NCBI GenBank assembly: GCA_047638695.1
Contig: JBLINY010000018.1
Coordinates: 1 to 59,477 of the forward strand
DNA length: 59,477 nucleotides
Direction of reading: 5' to 3'
From: JAHECQ01 sp047638695
GTDB taxonomy: Bacteria; Actinomycetota; Acidimicrobiia; Acidimicrobiales; SZUA-35
Position numbers and translations under genes: made by a program. The notes under the pieces were generated by a model. The model ran no database searches, was not told the origin of the DNA, and was given only the letters and a program-made list of their open reading frames with translations. This document shows positions 17,700 to 26,649 of this stretch, in pieces. Within the stretch, counting starts at the first letter, position 1. The number at the start of each line of letters is the position of its first letter.

Positions 17700-19412
17700 A
17701 GGCGCTGCTCACTGAGGTCGACCGTCTCTGCACCGAGCTTCCATTGCGCGATCTCTGTCAAAGCTTGAGCGTGCCCAGATCGTATTATTTGGTTCGCCTT
17801 CTTGAAATCGAACATGCCGAAGTCGTCGAGCTCGAACTCGATGTGGAGATCGCCTCGCGCCTCTTCTCTGCCCGCTCCTCCCATCGCAGTGAGCTGGGCC
17901 AGGATCCTGACCATGCCCGGAATCTTGTTCTTCTTTCCAACCCGTGAACGCAACGCCCCCAGCCCGACAGCTCGGCCGCCTCGGGAAAGTCATCGGGTAA
18001 CAGCTGCATCTTCTTCCCCACGTGTGATGCGATAACGGTGGCGCCAGGGTGAAGCCTTCGCACAACGTCGAGCGGCAGGTTTGAGACGATCCCGCCATCA
18101 ACGAGGAGTCCAACCGATTCGGCCACCGGCGGAAACACACCGGGGATGGCGGTGCTGGCTCGCAACGCTCTCCAGAGCGAACCTCGCTGGTGCAGATGCA
18201 CATCGGCCGTTGTGAGATTGGCCGAGACAACGGTGGTTGGGAGCCATAGGATTTCCAGATCAGTTGCCTCGCCACATAGTTCTCTCAGACGCTGATTTAT
18301 TCGGGCCCCAGACGCTATAGCGACGGCCGGAATGGTGAGATCGATTGGGCTCGCCCCTCGCCGAAGAGCCGCGCCGCTGTCTCACCACCAACTTGAGGCG
18401 ACAACCCCATAGCGATGACTGCTGCAGCAATAGCTCCCGAGCTAACACCGGCTACCGCATCGATGGCGATGCCGTGCTCGACCAGGGCCCGGTAGAGGCC
18501 GGCGTGCGCCAGCCCCCGAGCCCCGCCCCCGCTGAGCACCAACACGGTTTCCTCCGACCGCAACCGCCGGATGACGCGCTCGATGTCGGTAACCACAGAT
18601 GCGCGGATGTGATGGTGACTCTTCGAACCGAAGAGGTCGATCCATCGAGCTGTACCCGAGGGGCAAGCGAGGTTCGACGGGTGAACGAGCACCAGGTCGA
18701 CAGTGTTTCTTGGGAGTTCCACCTTTGCTTCGACCGGCCCTCGACGGGCATCGACAAAATAGAGCGTTCGGTCTGACTGGCCCAGTGCCCACCGATCAAC
18801 CTCGATGTCACCGGCAGGAGGCGCTATGACCACCGTTTTGTGACGAACCTCCCTCGCGGCTAAATCGGCGACGCGCCCGGTGACAACGTCGCCAGTGAGA
18901 TCTAGACATCGAATGAACGCAACGATGGCATCCTGCGCCGCCTCACTTCCGTCTCCGAGGAGACTGACGATCGTGGCCCTTTGACCTCCCGGCGGGGCGG
19001 TGAGGACCTGCTGCAGCCGACCCACAACTTGCCGACTCACTGACTGATAACACCCGGGGTACGTGGCCAACACGTTGTTGAAGACTGCCCCGGTCAGCTC
19101 GAGTGTCTCGCTATCGCGCGTTGCGACCACGGTGGCCGAGCGGGGTTCTCCCGTGAGCAGCGACAGCTCACCTACCAGCTCTCCTCGACCGATCTCGCCG
19201 ACGGCTCGACCTCCAGCCTCGGCCCGAAAGCGTCCGCTGAGGACCAAGAAGGCACTCGTCCCGGCGTCACCTGCTCGACAGAGAACCTCCCCGGAACTGA
19301 AACTCCGGATCGTGACCTGGGTCGACATGTCCGCCAGCGCCTCATCGGGCAGTCCTGACAACAGCTGACACGTAGCCAACTGGTCCCGTGTTACTGCGGT
19401 CGCACTTCCCAC
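17696..19412 (-). pseudogene. cNMP-binding patatin-like phospholipase, split by two frameshifts
   Basis: A cNMP-binding domain (about residues 8-110, with GELVGELSLLTGEPRSATV) is followed by a middle region and a patatin domain of the NTE type. All patatin signatures are present but in three frames: LSGGGARGLAHAG (oxyanion) and GVSSGA (nucleophile) in frame one to 18315, VDGGIVSNLP (catalytic Asp) in frame two, and FELDDFGMFDF in frame three. Each switch lies at a G-run on the coding strand (18354-18357 and 17956-17960), and one added G at each site restores a single open frame with no internal stop. This could be very recent decay or two assembly errors. The start is taken as GTG at 19412. 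The stop overlaps the MmpL start. Confidence 0.85.
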
Positions 19413-19539
19413 GTTGAACTTCCCCCCAATGCGCTGGTCCCTCACCGCACTAACCCTGACATTAGGACATTGCAGAAACCTTTCAAGCCGTCTGCTGGTC
19501 CGGTTGGACCGGGGTGGCCAGACACGGGAGGCTGACGCC

Positions 19540-20844
19540 TTGCGCCGAACTGTCACTATCGGGCCTTCTGACGATGGCATCGACTCGGCCAGGGCGTGGC
19601 GAGTCGCTGTCGCTGCCGCCGTCGTGGTCGGAATGTCGTTCGGCACCCTTTACACCTTTGGTGCCTTCTTCAAAGAAATGGCCGTCGAGTTCGATGCCAG
19701 CAGGGGCGCTACATCAATAGCCTTCGCGGTCACCGCCTTCCTCTTCTTCGGTACCGGTGCGGCATCGGGGTTCCTGGCCGACCGCTGGGGCGCCCGGCCC
19801 TTGGTATGGGTCGGTGGTGCCATGTTTTCGCTAGGCCTGTTCGCCACCTCGAGAGTCGACGAGCTCTGGCACGGCTACCTGACCTACGGCCTTGGCCTCG
19901 GTCTGGGCGGAGGGCTCTTCCTTGCCCCACTCTTTGCCGCCGCGGCGGCCTGGTTCGATCGCTACCGATCCTTTGCCCAGGGCGTGGTCGCCACCGGCAG
20001 CGGCCTTGGCACCCTCATTCTTTTGCCGGTGGCCAATCGTCTCATCGTCGCCTATGGGTGGCGGCAGGCCTACGTGGTCCTCGCCGTCGCCACTGGGCTG
20101 TCGTTTCTCGTCGCCGGGTTTTTCATCGAACGACCTCCTGTTGCCGCCCCAGCGGCGGCGGGGCAACATCTCCGGCGGGTGCTCGGCTCGAAGCAGTTCC
20201 GACTGCTCTTCCTTTCTGCCATCTGCCAGTCGGCATCGATGATCTCTGCCTTCGCCTTCATCGTGCCTTTCGCGACCGATGCCGGCGTTTCGTCCTCGAC
20301 GGCAGCGTGGCTGGTCGGCATGGTCGGCGCTTTCAGCATCATTGGTCGCCTGGCGCTCACCGGACTGGCCAACCGGACCGGTCCTGTGCGAATGCTCCAG
20401 CTCACCTTCATCGCTCAACCAATGGCCTTCGCCGTCTGGCTCATTGCCGGCGGCAACATTGCGCTCCTCGCCGTCTTCGTTGTCCTTCTGGGTGTTGCCT
20501 ACGGCGGCTTCGTGGCCCTCGTCGGTGGCGTCACCGCACACCTCTTCGGGGTCAAGGGCATTGGTTCGGTGATGGGTTGGGTCTACCTGGGTGCAGGAAC
20601 AGGCAGCCTGATCTATCCGCCCATTGTTGGGTTCATCGCCGACGCGACCGAAAGCACCCGAGGCCCGATCGGGGCAGTTCTCGCAGCCTCAACCCTGGGT
20701 GCTGCCATCTCGTTGCGTCTCGGCCAAGAAGGCGGTGTCGTTGGCGAGGAAGGCAATCTCACCGCCCAAGAAGGCGATCCAACCGCCAAAGAAGGCGATG
20801 TCACCGCCAAAGAAGGCGATGTCACCGCGAAAGAAAGCGTTTAG
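19540..20844 (+). CDS. Major facilitator superfamily transporter (oxalate/formate antiporter-like)
   Basis: The protein has about twelve hydrophobic segments and the MFS signature FLADRWGARPLVWVG in the first cytoplasmic loop, with GFVALVGGVTAHLFG and the GSVMGWVYLGAGTG helix in the second half, as in the oxalate:formate/monocarboxylate subgroup. The TTG at 19540 is preferred because GGGAGG lies eight bases upstream; earlier codons would overlap the divergent patatin gene. The C-terminal tail carries five seven-residue repeats that look soluble and charged. Substrate unknown; a monocarboxylate is a guess. Confidence 0.85.
   Translation: MRRTVTIGPSDDGIDSARAWRVAVAAAVVVGMSFGTLYTFGAFFKEMAVEFDASRGATSIAFAVTAFLFFGTGAASGFLADRWGARPLVWVGGAMFSLGLFATSRVDELWHGYLTYGLGLGLGGGLFLAPLFAAAAAWFDRYRSFAQGVVATGSGLGTLILLPVANRLIVAYGWRQAYVVLAVATGLSFLVAGFFIERPPVAAPAAAGQHLRRVLGSKQFRLLFLSAICQSASMISAFAFIVPFATDAGVSSSTAAWLVGMVGAFSIIGRLALTGLANRTGPVRMLQLTFIAQPMAFAVWLIAGGNIALLAVFVVLLGVAYGGFVALVGGVTAHLFGVKGIGSVMGWVYLGAGTGSLIYPPIVGFIADATESTRGPIGAVLAASTLGAAISLRLGQEGGVVGEEGNLTAQEGDPTAKEGDVTAKEGDVTAKESV
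20728..20832 (+). repeat. Five 21-bp tandem units in the MFS C-terminal tail
   Basis: Five head-to-tail 21-base units encode variants of EGDVTAK; the last two are nearly identical, and the units diverge towards the 5-prime side, consistent with recent slipped-strand expansion. Confidence 0.85.
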
Positions 20845-20862
20845 TCAGCCGCGAGGCCGAGC

Positions 20863-21396
20863 TCAGTCGTCGTCGCAATCCTTCAGGACGTGGCCAAGGC
20901 TCGCGTCCACTCGCCACGACGCCTCAGGTGCGTGATGATCCGCAGCCCACGAACTCGTGATGGGATCGGCGCCTGCGTCGGCAAGCATCTGCTCGCCTAG
21001 TTCGGGATGCAGCCGGTACTGGGCCAGCCGCCGCAACGGCCGTGGGCCATCGACCCAATCGCTGGCTCGTCGATGGGGAACGACGGCCCAGAACAAGGTG
21101 GCAAGCACTCGGGCCGGTGTACGGAACCCCGACGCGATCTTCCCCACGTCGTGGAGCAGTGCTGCTGCGATGATCGGCCGGATCGCTGCCCCCCCGAGCT
21201 GCTCGACCACCCGGTGAGCAACGATGATGCCGTGCCGGCGATCGGGATTGTTCATCTGCCGCCAAAGTGCGCGCTCGCCGTCACCAAGCCGGGTGATAGC
21301 CCACTGCTCGTCGGCCGAAGGTGGCGGACCGGGTTTGATGGAACCGAAGAAACGCGTGACCAGGTGCGTCGCCGAACCCAATGAAGACGTCGGCAC
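20863..21396 (-). CDS. HD-domain protein (predicted phosphohydrolase)
   Basis: The central LLHDVGK motif and upstream RHGIIVAHRVVEQLGG, together with downstream HPELGEQML and DHHAPEA, give the metal ligands of an HD phosphohydrolase domain filling most of the 177 residues. Such proteins act on nucleotides or phospho-signals; the substrate here is not predictable. The GTG start lies just after the stop of the NUDIX gene on the same strand, so it is probably the last gene of the pyrG-NUDIX operon. It converges with the MFS gene. Confidence 0.8.
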   Translation of the reverse strand: MPTSSLGSATHLVTRFFGSIKPGPPPSADEQWAITRLGDGERALWRQMNNPDRRHGIIVAHRVVEQLGGAAIRPIIAAALLHDVGKIASGFRTPARVLATLFWAVVPHRRASDWVDGPRPLRRLAQYRLHPELGEQMLADAGADPITSSWAADHHAPEASWRVDASLGHVLKDCDDD

Positions 21397-21398
21397 TG

Positions 21399-21941
21399 CT
21401 AGTGCCCGAGCACGCGAGCGGCGGCGAGAATCCCGGCGATCGACTTGCCGTCAGTGATTCGGCCATCGGTAGCCATGTCGACCGCCACCGCAAAGGGAAC
21501 CAATTCGACCACCATGTGCTGCTCTTCGAGTCCGTCCAACCGCTGTGGCACCGGCGTGAGATCACGGGCCAGAAAGATGTGTTGGAGCTCGTCGCAGAAG
21601 CCTGGCGAGTGGTGAAAATCGAGGAGGTGGTCGAGGCGACCAGGTCGGCGACCGATCTCCTCCTCCAGTTCCCGCACCACCGTTTGCTCCGGCGGTTCAC
21701 CGGCGACATCAAGCTTTCCCGCCGGAATCTCCCAGAGATGCAGGTCGATCGGGGCCCGATACTGGTGGACCAAGAAGATCTGATCATCTTCGATCGCCAC
21801 CGCTGAAACCGCACCCGGATGGCGGACAACATCCCTGCGGAACTCTTGGCCGTCGGGGCCCTCGAACCAACCGTCGTAGGTAGCGACGACAGCACCTTGA
21901 TGGATGAGCTCATCGCGAAGATGGCGGAAACCTGAGGTCAC
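21399..21941 (-). CDS. NUDIX hydrolase, ADP-ribose pyrophosphatase type
   Basis: The NUDIX box is readable from PAGKLD through GEPPEQTVVRELEEEIG (about residues 73-97), with the REXXEEXG core that binds the catalytic metal. The preceding VHQYR and LWEIPAG are typical of ADP-ribose pyrophosphatases. Size (180 residues) fits. It overlaps the pyrG stop (ATGA). The same pyrG-NUDIX order occurs in mycobacteria (Rv1699-Rv1700, from memory), supporting a housekeeping role. Confidence 0.9.
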   Translation of the reverse strand: MTSGFRHLRDELIHQGAVVATYDGWFEGPDGQEFRRDVVRHPGAVSAVAIEDDQIFLVHQYRAPIDLHLWEIPAGKLDVAGEPPEQTVVRELEEEIGRRPGRLDHLLDFHHSPGFCDELQHIFLARDLTPVPQRLDGLEEQHMVVELVPFAVAVDMATDGRITDGKSIAGILAAARVLGH

Positions 21942-23617
21942 AGGGCGTCGGCAGATTCCGTCAGGTTGATCGCCTCTGAGGGTTGAAACCGGGCGGGATC
22001 CTTTGCCTCCGCTTCGACGAGCGCAACGGCGATGAACGATGCGAACAACGGAGCTGGCCGGTTGGGGCGGCTCTTCAGTTCAGGGTGAGCCTGTGTCCCG
22101 ACCCAGAACGGGTGCGACTCCAGCTCTATGAATTCGACGAGAACTCCGTCGGGCGACATGCCTGACAGCCGGAATCCACCCTCGCCTTCCTCGAAACGTG
22201 TCTTGTACTTGGGATTGAATTCATAACGATGACGATGCCGTTCCTTGATCACCGGCTCGCCGTAGATATCGGCCACCTGGCTTCCCTCATCGAGGACAGC
22301 AACATAGGCGCCGAGTCGCATGGTGCCGCCCATGTCGGTGACGTCGCGCTGTGCCTCCATCAGATCGATCACCGGGTGGGGGGTGATGTGATCTTGATTG
22401 TCGAACTCACTCGAGTTGGCACCCGACAGCAGCAACACGTTGCGGGCATACTCGATGGTCATCACCTGCATACCGAGGCACAGGCCGAGGCAAGGTTGAC
22501 CGTGCTCACGTGCGTATCGGGCCGCTTCGATTTTGCCCTCGACGCCGCGCTCGCCAAATCCGCCCGGCAGAACGATTCCATCGAGATGGCCAATCTTTTC
22601 CCCGACCAGGAGGCCCTCGACATCGTCGGATCTGATCCACTCGATCTCGAGTACGACCTGATGATGGAGGGCGGCATGCCGTAGCGACTCCGCGACCGAC
22701 AGGTATGCATCGGGAAGAGCCACGTACTTACCGACGATCCCGATTTTCAACGGCTTCCACGCCCGTGACGTGAGCGATACCAATTGACGCCACTCGGCGA
22801 GATCAGGTTCGTCGTTACGAATACCGATCAGATTGCAGACATAGCTGTCGAGGCCTTCGTCGTGCATCGTGAGCGGGATCTCGTACAGAGTCGCGGCGTC
22901 GGGTGCGTTGATAATCCCCTCAAGAGGAACGTCGCAGAGGTTCGAGATTTTGCTGCGCAGGCCATCGGAGATGCGACGGTCAGAGCGACAAACAATGACG
23001 TCGGGCTGGATTCCGCGGCTTCGAAGTTCGGTGACCGAGTGCTGCGTCGGCTTGGTTTTCTGTTCACCTGCCGGGCCGATGAAGGGCACCAGGGTGACGT
23101 GGACGTAACAAACGTTCTCGCGCCCAACGTCGAGTCGAAACTGTCGAATGGCTTCGAGGAACGGCAAGATCTCGATGTCGCCCACCGTCCCACCGACTTC
23201 GGTGATCACAACGTCGACATCGTCTGAGGCCAGGGTGCTGATGCGGCGCTTGATCTCGTCGGTGATATGCGGAATCACCTGGACCGTGTGGCCGAGGTAG
23301 TCGCCGCGGCGTTCGGCGGCAATCACCGACGAGTAAATCGAGCCCGTCGTCGCGTTCGAGGCTCGGGTAAGCGATTCATCAATGAAACGCTCGTAGTGCC
23401 CGAGGTCCAGATCGGTCTCGCCACCGTCGTCGGTGACATAGACCTCTCCGTGTTCGAAAGGATTCATCGTTCCGGGATCGACGTTCAGGTACGGGTCGAG
23501 CTTCTGCATCGTGACCCGTAGACCACGGGCCTTCAGAAGTCGCCCGAGTGATGAGGCCGTCAAACCCTTACCCAGGGAACTAACCACGCCCCCGGTTACG
23601 AAGATGTGCTTGGTCAT
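21938..23617 (-). CDS. pyrG: CTP synthase
   Basis: PyrG aminates UTP to CTP using glutamine. The synthetase domain starts with FVTGGVVSSLGKGLTASSLG and the C-terminal class I amidotransferase domain has the nucleophile Cys in CLGLCLGMQ and the later His/Glu in QAHPELKSRP. The length of 559 residues is standard. ATG at 23617 is chosen over the TTG directly before it because GGGAG lies five bases upstream of it. It heads the pyrG-NUDIX-HD transcription unit. Confidence 0.97.
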   Translation of the reverse strand: MTKHIFVTGGVVSSLGKGLTASSLGRLLKARGLRVTMQKLDPYLNVDPGTMNPFEHGEVYVTDDGGETDLDLGHYERFIDESLTRASNATTGSIYSSVIAAERRGDYLGHTVQVIPHITDEIKRRISTLASDDVDVVITEVGGTVGDIEILPFLEAIRQFRLDVGRENVCYVHVTLVPFIGPAGEQKTKPTQHSVTELRSRGIQPDVIVCRSDRRISDGLRSKISNLCDVPLEGIINAPDAATLYEIPLTMHDEGLDSYVCNLIGIRNDEPDLAEWRQLVSLTSRAWKPLKIGIVGKYVALPDAYLSVAESLRHAALHHQVVLEIEWIRSDDVEGLLVGEKIGHLDGIVLPGGFGERGVEGKIEAARYAREHGQPCLGLCLGMQVMTIEYARNVLLLSGANSSEFDNQDHITPHPVIDLMEAQRDVTDMGGTMRLGAYVAVLDEGSQVADIYGEPVIKERHRHRYEFNPKYKTRFEEGEGGFRLSGMSPDGVLVEFIELESHPFWVGTQAHPELKSRPNRPAPLFASFIAVALVEAEAKDPARFQPSEAINLTESADAL

Positions 23618-23708
23618 CAACGCTCCCTGTTACTCCGCTCAACGCAACTTAGCGGACGTTCACGGCCGTCTTGCGTTTCCCGACCGATTGGCCACAAGCT
23701 TCTCCGTC

Positions 23709-24734
23709 ATGACTGCCCCCAACTCCGATTCCTTCAGCGCCCTCCTTCTCGTCCAGAACGAGGGTGCCGACGGCAAGCCCAGCTATAGCTCTTCAATCAC
23801 AGACGTTGCCAATGAACAGCTGCCCGATGGTGACGTCACGATCGCCGTCGAGTACTCATCTCTCAACTACAAGGACGGCATGATCCTCCAGGGGATCGGC
23901 CGACTCGTCAGCGACTACCCGCACGTGCCCGGCATCGACCTCGCCGGAGTCGTCGAGTCTTCCGAAGACGACCGCTACTCCCCCGGCGACCGGGTCGCCC
24001 TCACCGGTTGGCGGGTCGGCGAAGTTTGGTGGGGTGGTTATACCACTCGTGCCCGGGTGAAGGCCGATTGGCTTGTGCCGTTGCCTGACGGTCTTTCTAC
24101 ACGGCAGGCCATGGCCGTTGGCACCGCCGGTTTTACTGCAATGCAGGCACTCGTGGCTCTCGAATCACATGGCCTTCAGCCGGGGCAGCCGCTCCTCATC
24201 ACCGGCGCCTCCGGCGGCGTTGGCTCCTCGGCCATCCTTTGGGGCGGTCTGGCCGGGCACCACGTGGTCGCTTCGACGGGCCGGCTCGAGAACAGCGACG
24301 AGCTGAAGGCGCTGGGCGCCACCGAGGTGATCGATCGGGCTGAACTAGCCGAGAACCCCAGCCGACCGCTACTTGGCGAGCGCTGGGGTGGCTGCATTGA
24401 CGCCGTGGGAGGCGACACCTTGGCCCATGTTCTCACCGAGATGAGCTACGGCGGCTCCGTCGCCGCCTGCGGCCTAGCCGGAGGAACCGGCCTGCCCACA
24501 ACCGTCATCCCGTTCCTCTTGCGTGCCGTCAACCTGCTCGGCATCGACTCGGTGATGGCGGGCTTCGACGAGCGCCAGGCTGTGTGGAGCCGCATCGCCG
24601 AGGTAGTCGACGCCGAGAAGCTGGACGCTCTAACCACCGAGGTCGGGCTCACCGATCTCGCAGGTCTTGCACCTCAGATTCTCAGCGGTCAGGTCAAAGG
24701 CCGCACGGTCGTCGCGACCGGCGGATCGGTGTGA
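23709..24734 (+). CDS. Zinc-free MDR oxidoreductase, acrylyl-CoA reductase/YhdH-like
   Basis: The 341-residue medium-chain dehydrogenase shows the GroES-like N-terminal segment SLNYKDGMIL, PGIDLAGVV, GWRVGEVWWGGY, and the Rossmann segment ITGASGGVGSSAI near 160. Lack of the catalytic and structural zinc cysteines and the YhdH-specific motifs point to the NADPH acrylyl-CoA/quinone reductase branch. Its stop overlaps the start of the following hydrolase (GTGA), so they are co-translated. The natural substrate of YhdH-like enzymes is poorly known. Confidence 0.88.
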   Translation: MTAPNSDSFSALLLVQNEGADGKPSYSSSITDVANEQLPDGDVTIAVEYSSLNYKDGMILQGIGRLVSDYPHVPGIDLAGVVESSEDDRYSPGDRVALTGWRVGEVWWGGYTTRARVKADWLVPLPDGLSTRQAMAVGTAGFTAMQALVALESHGLQPGQPLLITGASGGVGSSAILWGGLAGHHVVASTGRLENSDELKALGATEVIDRAELAENPSRPLLGERWGGCIDAVGGDTLAHVLTEMSYGGSVAACGLAGGTGLPTTVIPFLLRAVNLLGIDSVMAGFDERQAVWSRIAEVVDAEKLDALTTEVGLTDLAGLAPQILSGQVKGRTVVATGGSV

Positions 24735-25963
24735 GCGGTCTCGCTGTTGGCGACCCAGCTGCTCTTGGGTTCGACCCGCAACGACTCGCAGCCATCGATA
24801 GCTTCCTCGATCGGGAATATGTTCAGGCTGGCCGCTATCCGGGTTACACGCTGCTGGTCAGCCGGGGAGGCCAGATCGCCCATCTGTCATGTCAGAACTA
24901 TGCCGAAGACGCCATCTTCCGCTTTTTCTCGATGTCGAAGCCGATCACGTCAGTGGCTCTGCTCTCGCTTTACGAACAGGGCCTTTGCAAACTCGGTGAC
25001 CCGGTATCGGATTTCATCCCCGCGTTTGCGGACCTCCGAGTTTTTGAGGACGGCACCGCTGGCAATTACACCACGCGGTTCCCCGAGCGCGAGATGACGG
25101 TGCAGGATCTTCTCACCCATACCTCGGGCCTCACCTACGGGTTCATGGGACGTCACCCCGTTGACGCCATCTACCGGAAACGGGGCATCGATCGTCTGGC
25201 CGGGAACACCCTCGAGGACATGTGTACGCTCCTGGCCGACGTACCGCTGCTATTTTCGCCCGGCACGCAGTGGAGCTACAGCGTCGCCACCGACGTATGC
25301 GGTCGTCTTGTCGAAATCATCAGCGGACAATCGCTCGATGAGTTCTTCCAGCAGAACATCTTCGACCCCCTAGGCATGGTCGACACCGGCTTCTGGGTCG
25401 ACGACGACAAGGCCGACCGCCTGGTCTCCAACTATGCCGAACCCAGCCTGTCACCCTTCGGCGTCCCCGAAGGTGTGACCGGCAAGATGGCCGAGATCGA
25501 TGACGCCAGCGCCGACAGCATCTATCGCTCGAAGCCCGACTTTTTGTCGGGAGGCGGTGGTCTCGTCTCGACCGTGGCCGACTACCACCGGTTCACCCAG
25601 ATGCTCCTAAGGGGTGGTGAACTAGACGGTCACCGGGTGATCGGCCGCAAGACTCTCGACTACGCAACGACCAATCACTTGCCGACCGGAGGCGACCTGG
25701 CCTCGATGGGTCAAGCTGTCTTCAGCGAGACGAACTACAACGGCATCGGTTTCGGACTCGGCTTCTCGGTGATGCTCGACCCGGCAAAAGCACAGGTCAC
25801 CAGCTCGCCAGGAGAGTACGGCTGGGGCGGCGCCGCCTCGACGGTCTTCTGGGTCGATCCAGCCGAGGACCTCGCCGTCATCGGGCTGACTCAGCTGATG
25901 CCATCCTCGGCCTACCCAATCCGCACCGAGCTGAAGGCAATGGTCTACGGCGCACTCACCTGA
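24731..25963 (+). CDS. Serine hydrolase of the beta-lactamase/class C esterase family
   Basis: The 410-residue protein carries the active-site SXXK as SMSK (S67-K70), followed by LLTHTSG and a YSV tyrosine motif near 180. The third-box region towards the end is GWGG. These fit class C/EstB-type esterases and D-aminopeptidase relatives. No signal peptide is visible, so it is probably cytoplasmic, arguing against antibiotic resistance or wall roles. Its GTG overlaps the upstream oxidoreductase stop, hinting at joint action on one small-molecule pathway. Confidence 0.88.
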   Translation: MSGLAVGDPAALGFDPQRLAAIDSFLDREYVQAGRYPGYTLLVSRGGQIAHLSCQNYAEDAIFRFFSMSKPITSVALLSLYEQGLCKLGDPVSDFIPAFADLRVFEDGTAGNYTTRFPEREMTVQDLLTHTSGLTYGFMGRHPVDAIYRKRGIDRLAGNTLEDMCTLLADVPLLFSPGTQWSYSVATDVCGRLVEIISGQSLDEFFQQNIFDPLGMVDTGFWVDDDKADRLVSNYAEPSLSPFGVPEGVTGKMAEIDDASADSIYRSKPDFLSGGGGLVSTVADYHRFTQMLLRGGELDGHRVIGRKTLDYATTNHLPTGGDLASMGQAVFSETNYNGIGFGLGFSVMLDPAKAQVTSSPGEYGWGGAASTVFWVDPAEDLAVIGLTQLMPSSAYPIRTELKAMVYGALT

Positions 25964-26019
25964 CGTCCTCACCCAAAACGCCTGCCATCTCCGTCCAAGT
26001 CATCGCAGGCCAAACCAGC

Positions 26020-26649
26020 TCAGTCGCCACGGAGTTGGCTGACGAGCTCGGCCAAGAGTGGACCGGCGATGGTCTCGATCTCGAGGCGTCGCTCGGCGAG
26101 AATCTCGGCCACGTCGTCGACGCACGTCTCCTCAAAACTAAGTCGGGGCCGGCGCATCAGAATGCGGTGGAGGCGAGCAGCGACGGCGGCCGGGTCGGCG
26201 TAGTCGGTGGGAAGGCCGACCTCAGCCACTCGCCGAAGATGGATCATCCATCCCTCAGAGTCGATCGCCACCAACGACGCCAACCCATCGCCGATCGTCG
26301 CTACTGCAGCAAGCGCCTGATCGTGTTTGTCCCGGTCGGCCAGGTAGCTGCCATCGAGAAGCAGCTCAGGACCGACGTGAGCAATGGCGCGAGCGGCCCC
26401 TCTGGTAAGACCAGCGGCGACTAGCGAGCCGTGAAGCCGCGACTGAATATCGACAAACCAGGGGTGCGAGTGAAAGGCCGCATCGGTGTCGTGGTGAAAG
26501 GCAATGCCGGCGGTGACGGTCGAATGATCGACCGTGCCCAGCAGGCGGAAGCGTCCGATCGCACCAAGATCCGGCAGCACGCTGCCGAGCCAGAACGTCG
26601 GTTCATCCGAGATCTCGGCGGCAACCGCCAGATGACCGCCGACATTCAC
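26020..26649 (-). CDS. Conserved hypothetical protein, weakly like acyl-carrier-protein phosphodiesterase
   Basis: I do not firmly recognise this 209-residue protein. It begins MNVGGHLAVA and has GSVLPDL, AGIAFHHDTDAAFH and AHVGPELLLDG, a spacing of His and Asp that recalls AcpH/DUF479, which removes phosphopantetheine from acyl carrier protein. The similarity is by eye only. The start ATG overlaps the recN stop (ATGA), placing it at the end of the tlyA-nadK-recN operon. It takes the place that steA/mctB-like genes have in mycobacteria. Confidence 0.55.
   Translation of the reverse strand: MNVGGHLAVAAEISDEPTFWLGSVLPDLGAIGRFRLLGTVDHSTVTAGIAFHHDTDAAFHSHPWFVDIQSRLHGSLVAAGLTRGAARAIAHVGPELLLDGSYLADRDKHDQALAAVATIGDGLASLVAIDSEGWMIHLRRVAEVGLPTDYADPAAVAARLHRILMRRPRLSFEETCVDDVAEILAERRLEIETIAGPLLAELVSQLRGD

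Noticed and set aside
17950..18360. Programmed -1 frameshifting in the patatin gene
   Set aside because: Neither site shows a slippery heptamer with a downstream stem, and two successive events in one gene are unlikely; homopolymer loss explains both.
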